From the NCBI GenBank assembly GCA_029204225.1, contig CM055100.1, positions 253,001-317,000 of the forward strand: a DNA stretch of 64,000 bases. Reading direction: 5' to 3'. Of the stretch, positions 40,342-52,300 are shown piece by piece. The notes under the pieces were generated by a model. It searched no databases and had not been told where the DNA came from. It saw nothing but the letters and a program-made list of their open reading frames with translations. The DNA comes from Diphasiastrum complanatum. Lineage: Eukaryota; Streptophyta; Lycopodiopsida; Lycopodiales; Lycopodiaceae. Positions within the stretch are counted from its first letter, which is position 1, and each line of letters starts with the position of its first letter. The position numbers and the translations under genes are program-made.

Positions 40342-43300
40342 ATAAACTCCAACAATGGCAAATATCTCTCCTATTGCGTTTGCTTAATAGTCTGAATACA
40401 TGCTGTATAAATAGATCAGCTACCCAAGTGCATCAATCTTAATATGGGTTGGAATGAAATGAGCCATTTTTGTGAGTCTGTCAAGCACACTGTTGTGGTA
40501 TGATGTTGAAGCTGCGTACGAGGCAAGTATGTAATAAAGTTCATCGATACACTCTCCCATCTTCCCTCTGGAATAGGCAAGGGGTGTAACGATCCAAGAA
40601 CTTTAATCCTTTCGACTTTGTTAACTTGACACTTAAAACAATGTGTCACATAACTATGGACATCTTTATTAATCTTAGGCCATCAGAAACTATGTCGGAT
40701 CAATTCACAAGTCTTATCCACACCAGGATGACCTGCACTAGAGCTATCATGACAGGAATGCAAGATTTTCCTATGCAGCTCCTCACAAGCTGGAATGAGA
40801 AATTTGCCATTCCTCTTAACAAAACCATCATCTACGGTATACTTAAGATAAGTGCGAGCAAAGGGAATAGAGCTCTCCTCCTGAGACTCTGCATGGCCAT
40901 GACTCACCTCAAGCTTCACTTTCTTACACTGAGGATCCTCTAGTTGAGCCTTCTTTATCTCAACCAATAGGTCATTTTCAATGACCAGAAATGACATTTG
41001 ATACACTATCCGAGACTGTAGGAAAGCAAGAGTCAAGTCACCAAGATCTAGTTATCAATCAATCTCCACAGAAAACAAGAGAAAAGAGGCTAGGCGCCCA
41101 ACTCTAAGAGAGAGAGAGAGAGAGAAAACAGCAACAAGAGCAATGCTTAGTCAAACTGTCTAAAATGGAATACACAATGAGCATCTAAGTACTCTACCTG
41201 GATGTGGCCAAATGCCACCAAACCCTAAGGTTAACCACTTACTAAATGTAGGGCACCCCCAAAAGTCAAGATAGGGCCCCTAAACAAAATTAGACCCCTA
41301 AGGACCCACGAGTCAGTACATGAGCAAAATTGGGTCCAACTGAACGTAAGACAAACTTAAGATGGCCTAAATAACTAAATACCCATGGTTACACAAATCT
41401 CGACCTTTTGGGTCAAAGTAACCTATGGATTAACTTCAGCATAGTCATTTATTTCTAACACCCTCCTTAAATGACAATGCAGAAATTGAAATCTTCACTA
41501 TGTAATAAAACCACCACGTGGTATTAAATTTAAAGCTTTGCATAAAGCTTCAAATCTGACTCTAGGCAACGCCTTAGTGAAGAGGTTCGCAATATTATCC
41601 TCCTTAGGACAATATTCAAGTAAAATGTTGTCATCATGAAGTCTCTCCCGAACAAAGTGATAATGGATCTCGATGTGCTTCGTCCTTGCATGAAAAACAG
41701 GATTCCGTGCAATGGCAATAGCACTTTGACTATCACTCAAGATAAGAGTGGCTGAGGGCTCGCCAAACTTCATGTCAACAAGTAGTCTTCTCAACCATAA
41801 ACACTCCGTTGTGGTTGAAAATATCGTTCTGCCTCACTAGAAGAAGTAGCAACAGTGGGCTGCTTTTTACTTGACCAAGAAATTGCAGAATTTCCATAGA
41901 AAAAGCAATGTCCACTTGTAGAGCGTCTAGTGTCTTGATCTCCACCCCAATCCGAGTCACTAAAACCAACCAAACATGCATCATCACAAGTAGGAAAAAC
42001 CAGTCCATGACTTCTTGTTCCTTGAAGATATCGAAAGATCCTCTTCAATGCTTTCCAATGTGATGTCATCGGGGCATGCATGAATTGACTCATGAGTGAT
42101 ACACTATAAGAAATGTCCGGTCCTGAATTACATAGGTAAATGAGACAGCCAATAGCTTGACAATAGAAAGTAGTATCAAATGGTTCACCATCACCTTGAC
42201 TACTTAATTTCAGGCCTGTCTCCATAGATGTAGCAACCGGCTTGCAATCTTCCATCTTGAACCGCTTCAAAATCTCCCCAATGTAGCGCTCTTGAGAGAT
42301 GAAAATTCCAGCCCCTTCTTGTACAAATTCAAGACCAAGATAAAAATGCAATAGGCCTATGTCTGAGGTTTCAAAAACCATACCAAGATCAAGTATTACG
42401 ACATCAATCTGCTGCTCATTACTTCCCGTAATAATAATATCATCAACATAAAGCAAAATAATGATGATATAATCTGAAGTATGTTTCCATAAAGAGTAGA
42501 TTCGCTAGGACTATTAGTAAACCCTTGATCACAAAAGTAGGCATGTATCTTTTGATACCACATCCTCGGGGCTTGCTTCAGTCCATAAAGTGCCTTCTTG
42601 AGAAGACAAACTTTATCTTCTTGGCCTTCAACCAAAAAACCAGCAGGTTGTTGAAGGTACACTTCCTCATTGAGATCACCATTGAGGAATGCTGTCTTTA
42701 TGTTAAGTTGCCGCAAACGCCAACCAAAATGGGCAGCCATAAAGGTTACTACCCTCACGGTAGTCATCCAAGCAGTACGAGAAAAAGTCTCCTCATAATT
42801 AATCCCCTTTTGTTGAGCATAGCCTTTGGCAACGAGCCTTGCCTTGTACCTTTCAATGGTACCATCTGCCTTATACTTGATTTTGTATACCCATTTAGAA
42901 CCAATTGCCTTTTTCCCATGAGGAAGATCAACAAGAACCCAAATCTGGTTCTTCATAAGTGAGTCATACTCATCTTGCATCACATTCTCCCAACATTTTA
43001 CTCCCTTGGCTTGCTCATAAAAATCAGATTCTTCCGCAATATCTCCATGAGATTAAGAGCAAAATCTGAAAAATCAGCATAGTCCACTGATTTTGTAGAG
43101 GCACGTGTCTTTCCACCATAAAATGAACCTACTTTGCTGTCCCGCAAAGTCGACAACAGCCACCGTGGGACTGTTTTGGGCTGTCCAACAGCCATGTCTC
43201 TTCTTACAATTTGCAGTCCAAGATCCTCCGACACCGCACTTGGCTGTCCAAGATCTTCCAAATTTGGTCCTTGCTGTCCAACAGTTCCTGCAGGTTGATT

Positions 43301-46300
43301 TTGAGCAACAACGGGCTGTTCTTGATGAACATTAGGCTCTATACTTGATGAGGTGTTAGGCAGGTCGAAACTGGTTGATTGCTGCCCCTTATTTCCAGCA
43401 ATAGAAGATGGTACCAAATCTGGAAAAACTTCAACATTCACACTATGTGGGCTGTCCCCTTCAAGATATGAGTTGGGGCCACATCTAATAAATTCTTTTC
43501 ATCAAAATGCACATCACGACTAACAATAATCTTGTTAGTGCTCAAATTGAACAGCCTATAGCCTTTGCTTTCACTACTATAGCCAACAAAAATGCATTTA
43601 ACTCTTTTATCCTCAAGCTTTGTACGAAGTTTATCCGGAACAAAAGCATAAGCCGTACAACCAAAAATGCGAAAGTGAGAGATTGTAGGCTTCTTTCGAT
43701 ACCAAACTTCATAAGGAGTTAATACTTTCAATGCTTTAGTAGGACAACGATTGCTTATGTATGCTGCCGTTATAACCGTTTCAGCCCAAAACTTGTGAGG
43801 CAGCCCCTTTGCTTTGAGCATGCAGCGGGCCATGCTGCATGCCATCTCCATAAGTGTGCGATTCCTTCGCTCGGCAACACCATTTTGTTGAGGCGTATAA
43901 GGAGTTGTCATTTGATGTAGAATTCCCTTCTCTCGAAGAAATGCACCGAACGTATTCTTAATGTATTCCCCTCCTTGATCGGTGCGTAGGGTCTTCAAAG
44001 AATGCCCAAACTGATTTCCCACCATTGCTAGAAAATCTTTGAAACGTTGAAAAACTTCCGATTTAGCCTTCATAGGATAGATCCATGTAAAACGGGAAAA
44101 GTCATCAATAAAAGTCACAAAATAGATGCACTTTCCAATGGATTCGGTCCTCATTGGACCACAAACATCACTATGAACCAAATCAAATTTATCAAGAACC
44201 CTTATAGTTCCATCAATTGGAAAAGGTTTCTTTGAAACTTTCCAAGTATGCACCCCTCGCATACATGCCCTTCCGGCTGCTCAATAGTAGGAAAATCTTC
44301 TACCACATTAAATGTCTTCAGCTTCTTCAAACTTGCAAAGTTGAGATGCCCAAACCTTGCGTGCCACAATTCAGCCAACTCCAATGATTGTGATGTGGAA
44401 GCAACAAAACATGTAGAGGGAATTCGTCGCTCATAGGTATCCATAATGAATAAGCCAGCATACATTGTTCTCGAAACAATAATCAAGGATCTTTGACAAG
44501 ACACTTATCTTCTTTGAACTCAACAACTAATCCTTGCTTCAACATAGAAGAAACCGAAAGAAGATTCTTCTTGATTCCCGGAACATAAAGCACATTCTTG
44601 ATGTACTTTTCTTCACCATTAGGCAGAATGATGGCTACAATTCCAATTCCATGAATAGAATAAGATGCATCATCCCACATTGTACCTTACTTCCATTTTG
44701 CACTTTCACTAATTTAGTGAATGCTTCTTTGCGAGAAGTCATATGACGAGTAGCACCACTATCAATCACCCATTCAATGGGCTGAAAATCAGCAACTTGC
44801 AAAACAGAACCTGAATTCCTCATAGATGTGGAAGTACTCGTAGAAGCAATATTAGACACAAAAGCATAGTCTTGGTTGAAGAGATCACCACTAGCTTCAA
44901 GCTCTTGGAGGTTCCACGGTATTCCCAGAGAGGAGCGGATTTGCCAGTTCTGCTCTCTAGGTGAGGTGGAGTCTGAGGAGCACTTTAGATTTAGGTGCCC
45001 TGTATATTATGAGATCAGAGGGCGATATCATTGCCTGTTCCGAGAGATGCCTACCACTCTACGCTCTCTCATAGCTTATGAGGACCCCGGGTGTGTCGCT
45101 CTGATGGTACACGAGATGTCCAGACTACGGAGAGATATATACGAGACACCCCAACATTTTACCTCACAGCCATTGATTACTTCGTTCTTTACTAGACGGA
45201 GATCGTGTGATGTAGTACCTGAGGATGAGGATTATGATGATGACGACGATTAGGATGATGGCCGCTCTCTTGCTCATAGAGATCAGAGACAGAGGTGTAC
45301 CTACCACCATCATGTTACCACCAGGATTACTAGACATTCTACGTAGAGGCGTACTACTACTATTACATATGCACGTGCTCATGCTCACAGACGCCGCCGT
45401 CAGGCTCCAGTGCTTTCCCATTCTGTGGCTCGCATTACATCTTTTTACAGCATCAGCACAACAGCAGTAGCACAGCCTTGACATCTTACCCTAGATACAT
45501 GTGATTATTATGTGCACTCTCGCATACGTGTCTATTTTAGTTTGCACTAGATGTTTTCTTTATCACAGTTTGGAGACGTTTTTATACGCTCCCATGGTTA
45601 CCACATACATGACATGTACTTCATTAGTCTTATATGCCTTTTGGCATGGAAAAGACATTAATAAAGCTTTCTTTCTTTCTTTCTCTCTCTCTCCTTCTCT
45701 CTCTCTTTGTCACTGTCTATTCCGTGACATGCCTACTACACTCAGAGCACTGATTGGCTATGAGGACTCTCGTTGTGTCGCACTTATGCTACGTGAGATG
45801 GTCTTGCTGCGCCATGATATGTATCAGTCAGCTAACCAGCCACATCCTAGCTCTCAGGCTCAGATTACATCCTTCTTCACCAAGAGACGGACACGGTCTG
45901 ATGACGATGATGACGACATACCACCTCACCGATTTCAGAGACAGTGTATCACTCATAGTCATGCTGCAGTTCGCACTTCACGCCATGTTACGAGAGCACA
46001 CAGTTTTCACCCTCCTAGACGACGTCAATGACGGTCCATGTTACCTCAAGTTGCAGCTCGTATCACATCTTTCTTCAGCAGCAGCACTACATGATATTAC
46101 TCTACTCCTGGCAGCTATATGGATAGTTGGCAATTTGTAGTTTATAGTTATGTTGTTCATTTCTCTTTATGCATAGTTTTTTTTTCTTGGAGACGTTTAT
46201 ATATGCTCCCACGGTTTTCACATACTTGACATGTACTCCATTTGGTCTTATATGCCTTTTGGCATGGAAAAGACATTACTAAAGTTTTCCCTCTTTCTTT

Positions 46301-46302
46301 CT

Positions 46303-46371
<69 letters not shown>

Positions 46372-49300
46372 TAGAAGTAGTAAATGATAATGTTGCCCAA
46401 AAATCAGGTTGTTGTTTGTTGATTTTTCAGGTTGCAGGAAGGCGCCATTAATTATCTTCTTCGAAGCTTCTTTTAGGTCGCCCACATCCGTGTAGGTTTA
46501 TCCTACTTCCGTTGGTCCGCTGCTGCCCTATTTTTCAGATTTGCTCCTTTGCAGGAGGGCGCCCATCTACAAGCAATTTCTATTCTTCTGATTTGGCTGA
46601 AAAATCAGCACCCTTGCTGATTTTACAAAGTGAAGATCCGCTTCTTTTTGCTTGTTTCCAGGTGTGGAAGAAGGCGCTAATTTTTTTGTGATGATCCGAT
46701 CACATTCCGAGGCTGAAAATGGGACAGCATATTACCATTTGTAGGGTGTTGCAACAGCCCTATCCGTGTGTGTATTGTTCACACTTTTTGGCAAGAAAGA
46801 AGGGTTCCGAAAAAAACTTTGTTGGAGGCTAACCTGATTCTTTGTTTGCTGGTTTTTCAGTTTGTAATGCAATTTCAGGCTGAAATTTTCAGCACACAAG
46901 GCTTGTAGGAGGGCGAGCTCCTACATCCATCTAATGTGTGGTTTCAACACATTACGGTGCTGATTTGTCAGATTTGATACTTGCTGGTTTTTGTGTCTTT
47001 TAGGGCACATTTAGGGTTTGAAAAAGTTTATCTTCTTGGCTGGTTCTTATGGCAAGAGATTTGGGAGCAATTCGTACTTGTTCAGGTGAAGATATGTTGG
47101 ATGGCACCAACTATTCTTCATGGAGTTGCAAGCTGAGATTTTGCATCGACGTGATGATCAAGATTTTATCAGTAACAAGATCTATCTTATATGATTTGAG
47201 ATTTTGGCTACTTCGACTACTTCAAGCTGAATTTTTTTTTTTTGGCGGCATTAAGCTTGGACAGCAAGCTACATCTTTTCTTTTTTGGCTACATGGAGTT
47301 TTGGGCAGCATGCAACACTTTGCATTTCTGTTGCAATTTTTCATACTTCATGTCATGTTATGTTTTTTACATTATCATTGAAGGCGGGTGTTAGAAGTAA
47401 TTAATGATAATGCTAGTTTCCCATAGGTTACTTTGACCCAAAAGGTCGAGACTTGTAACCATGGGTTAGGTTTATTATTTAGACCATGTTAAGTCAGTTT
47501 TAGTTGAGTTGGACCCAATAGTGGGTCTTGGAAGGTTCTGGAACTTGGGGTTTGGAAGAGTCTAGGCCCTTGGAAGGCCTATTTATATGTACCCAGTGTT
47601 CATTTGTAATTCATTCCCTTTCAAGCATTGCTACTACTTTCTCTCTCCTTGAGGGCGCCTAACCCTCTCCCTCTTCTTCTTCTTCCTCTGTTTCTTGTTC
47701 TTGTATATGGAGATTGAATGTTAGAAGGATCTTGGCACTTTGATTTCCTACAACACACACACACACAGACAATGCCATCCCTCCCCACCAGAGTTCAAGA
47801 ATTACCACCTATAGAATTTATTCCATATACCCCTTCTAAGTCAACAAACCTTTTCTCTTCTTGCAGGTTGATCAATTTAAAGGAGATTTCCAGATTTTGA
47901 AACAAGAGATCTCACAGCTAAAATGAGAAGAACTTGTTGCAGTCCAAAATCATAACACTAGAGCAATCAATTGGAAACAAGTAGGTTGTAGCTTCGGAGT
48001 TTACTACAACAATGATACGGGAATTGGAACATAAGATTGAGAAGCTGGAAAAAAAAGAGGGCCTCCCTTGGGCATCCATATTGAAGAAAGGTACTAAACC
48101 AGGCGCTCCCATATCCTCGGTCATTTTTTTTTGGAAGAAAAATCTAGAGACCAAAAAGCCCACAACATTAGGGTTCGAGGAATTTCAGAAAGCTATAGCC
48201 AATTGAATCAAGGTGGGTAGGGCACCCAGCCTGGTTGGACACATTTTGTTTGATCTCTATCTTGCTTGTTTGATCCAAAAACTCAAGAAAAAGCTTGCCA
48301 ATCTAGTCTATTGAGATCTGGACAATTTTTTGAGGTCGTAGCCACATTATTTCATGCAATCCAGTTGTATTTGAGTGCTTTGTGGATTTTTTGAGTGCTT
48401 TCCACGTGCTTGAAAAGAGTTGACCCAAACTTTGTCCATACTTCATCTTTGAGTGAAGGTTTGATCTAGTTTGAGAGAGATTGGTAGAGCTAGTGAGATT
48501 GATCTCACACCTAGTTGCAAGATCTCATCTTGGAGTTGGTTGCATACCTTTTTGGATCCATTATTGAGAGAGAAGCAACACTTTGAAGTCCATTACAAGA
48601 CATCTACTTTACTTTTTATGGCTTCCATGGGTTCCTTTCTTCTGGAATCAAGTGAGAGATTATTTACCTCCAATTATTCTATTTGGAAGGTAAGGATGGA
48701 GTCTATTCTAATACTCCAAGATGTGATGGACAATTTCCTTGGACTTGAGGTGAAGCCTCAAGTACTTCAAGAAGTCCAAAGGTACAAGAAAAGAGCTAGA
48801 ATGGATCTACACTATATCAAGATGAATGTCTCTAATGAGATTTTGAAAGAAATTGGTGCTTGCACCTCAACGAAGGAGGCTTGGGATTCACTCAAAGCCA
48901 TCTATGAGGCCAATAATACCTCTAGGCTCCTCACTCTAAGGAACCAAATCTTCCAAAGTATCTGAAAGAGTGGAGAGAGTGCATCCAATTATGTATGGAG
49001 AGTCAAAGACATCCATAGAGAGCTTGCATGTATTGGAGACACTATCAACCAAAGTGAGCTAGTCCAAGTCATCCTCAATGGCTCGAGAGATGAATATGAT
49101 AATCTTGTCCAATCTTATGCTATCAAAGAAGATCTACCAAGCTTGGAGGCCTTGCAAGGTGTACTTATTGCTGAAGAATCAAGACAAGAGAACAAGCGTG
49201 AGGTCAAATATTTATTTTATCATAATGCTTAGACATTATGTAATCCATATGATGTATATTTTCTAGTGTTGTAAGATAGAATTTGAATAACATCCCTAAT

Positions 49301-52300
49301 GGTGACATTGACACTTTGGGTTAGTTATGTCATAGTTTACCCTATGTTATCATTTGTCATGGTTTTATATCTTGGTTCAAAGTATCATCGGGCACAAATG
49401 ATGTGGGAGATAATCTCAATTGTTATGATATGTTACTTGGTTTTTTTTATTTTTTTTATTTTTCATTTCATTGGCAATGGACTATGAAGAAAAAATGAAA
49501 TGTAAAAATTGACGTCATTTATTTGTCAAAATTGTGGATTTTAGTAGTCCATTGAAGTGTAGCATCAATATTTTGATATTCCATTATTGTTTTTGAATGC
49601 AGGTGAACATAGACCCTCTTGACTTTGTATATAGTCCAAATGCTTTTATTTCACTGTCTGGCTTCTTCAATCCTTCAAAATCTTTTCAAGTTGTCGGTAT
49701 GGTAAATTCTTTTTCCATTTCTCACATATTGATGCAAAATAACAAATGTGGTTACTCTCAAGAAAACATTTGTTTCCTTTTTAACTAACACTTTGCAGTC
49801 TAGTCTTTGTCAAATTTGTTTCATGAACAATATTGTTAATAGGGCAGTCATTTAACAGGATACCCGTTTTATTTACGAATCAATATTGTGTTTTAGATAT
49901 TATTGAATAAATCATAGATTAATTTGTTTTTTATAACTACATGTCTGAAGTATGTGGTAGAAAATGTGCAATACAAAACACATCCAAGGTACAACGCAAA
50001 TTAATTATTCTCAAGATGTTTACAGGAGTCAATTTGAGAATATGAAGCATTTGGTTGGAGTAGCTGATTTTTGGCTTATAAATTGTCATCTTTTTGTTCG
50101 TGCATTAGTTGCATGAGAATCTAGTTGGTGCTGCTGATGGATACATAATCACAATAGGTCTATTATCAAAAAGTGGTGGTAGTATTGACATCATAATTTA
50201 TAAAAATTGATTGCACTTTAGGATAGGTGGTTGATGACCACTATATCAGTTTAAAAGCTCTATTTCTTATGATTTGAATCTTAATTGCCCGTTCCGGAAC
50301 GGAACACGTTCTGGATCGCATTCCTTTTCGGAACGTGGGCAAAAATTTAAAAAAAAAAAATGTGAATATTTACAAAGGGTCCGTTCCGACCCAGCTTTGA
50401 GCATATATTGGTTGAGCAAATTACGGTGGAGCATTTTCAACTGGTCGGTATTCAAATGTTTACGTTAATGCTAAATATTAAGTTTATGGTCCGTTTATGA
50501 TGTCTAGCTATTTGTGATTGACGTTTTAAGGTGCCTTCGATCATGCTCTCTGCTGTGTAGTTCAGCAGCTCCAGAACTTCTGCAAAAATCCTGTTCTCAC
50601 GTCCGACTTTTTGGTGGAAAAATCCATCCGCAGCAATACAGTGACAAAACGATCAGCTGTTGTGAAATTAGTTGCCTGTTAATTATGAACACACACTCAC
50701 AAGCTTGCTGTCAACTGCAAAACGATTAGTTGCCCGTTAATTATGAACACTCCTTAATTGCCCGTTAACTATCAGCCGTTAATTAAGCTCGCTGTTGTGA
50801 AATGGTGAAGTCGCGGGCCAGCAGTGCACCTATCTAACAACCTTACTTTCCCTGATCGCTACCTTGCTTGCTATCTGTGAAATGCAGAAGTCGCGGGCCA
50901 GCAGGGTTGTATATCAAATTTTTTTCAATTTACATTAACTCGTTTTGACCCAGTACGTTCCGGAATGTACGGAACGGACAGAACGGAACATTCCGACCCT
51001 TTTTGCTCGGAACGGGCTTCTAAGATTTAAATCATGATTGGATTACTTGATAAATTGTACAATGGTGTGTGCATCGTAGGGGTAAAATCTTAAGCTTCGG
51101 TAGGTTTGCATGAGTCGCTAGCAATTAGATATGGAGTTTGTATCATAGAAATTATTGTGCCTTATACTTTTTAGATCTCATTTTGCAAGAAACTTTTACT
51201 CATGTAGCCCACGCTCAGTTGATTGTGTATGCATTAATGGGTGGATGGCATGACGGAAAGTTTTATCTAAGTTTTGACCTTACAAACCCGTTCCGACCCT
51301 TTTGGGTTGGAACGTTTTCTTAAAAATAAAAAAACAGGTGTTAAGCTGGCCGCGATCTTCCTTCTTCTTGGTAATACACTGAGGGACGCTATATATACTG
51401 CAAAACATACAATCCAAGCAGAAACAAAATTGAAGAAGTTACTAGCTATTTGACAACAATTAGTTGCAATCATAAGATGAGTGACCTCCACGGCCAGCAC
51501 TGGCGCGATCATAAGGCCCAGCTCGATCTCTATAGTTTCCCTTGGACTGCAATGGACCACCACCACCATATCAGTTACTGTCATGTCCTCCATCTCTGTC
51601 ATACTCATTTGCATATATTTTTCTATGGCTTTTTGTTGCTGCTGTGCTAGTTTGTTACTGCGCTGTGCACATATTCAGATGACTGGCCCTTTTTTTTCTT
51701 CATTGCGTTCCATATCTCGGTTATGCACGAAATTAATGCTATATTTGAAAACTCACCCTCTATCTCGATGTCGATGTCTTGTCTGATGCTAGATAATGCA
51801 TATCTTGTCTGACTGCTGATAGAGAGCTGCTTATAGCCAAAAAATCTGGCAAAAATGAATGAAATTCTTGCAGCTCACGTTGATCCTAGAAGCGCTATCT
51901 GAGCCACGTTCTTAAGCTCACGTTGATCCTAGAATCGCGCTTTTGTTCCTTAATACTTCGATTCCTTTGTTAAAAAGGAACGCATTTTTTTAAAATTTTT
52001 TTTGGTGAAGTTCCGGAACGGAACGCGTTCCGTTCTGGAACGGGCAACTAAGGTTTTGACTAAATTGTTAAGTGTTGACACCAAGTAGTTAGTTAGTGAT
52101 GAACATCTACTAGGCAAACTTTTGGTCAAACACACTATTTCAGGTAGCTGCTCTTCAAACACAAATCTGAACTTTTTCCCTCTTTGCAGTAAGAATTAGG
52201 GGAGACTATGAACAACGGTCTCTTCTCCTTTGAAGGCAGTTAATGATCTCCAGTTTAGTTAAACTATCTATCTTTTGAGTAAGGAGTGGTTGCTATATGG

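Noticed and set aside
41017-47755. The two copia LTRs as a pair of one element
   Set aside because: They are in opposite orientation, and the coding region between them is interrupted by LINE copies.
52145-52191. Candidate missing VPS13 exon beginning AALQTQI after TTTCAG
   Set aside because: Wrong phase for exon 18 and a TGA after eight codons; the phase-consistent reading does not join exon 19.
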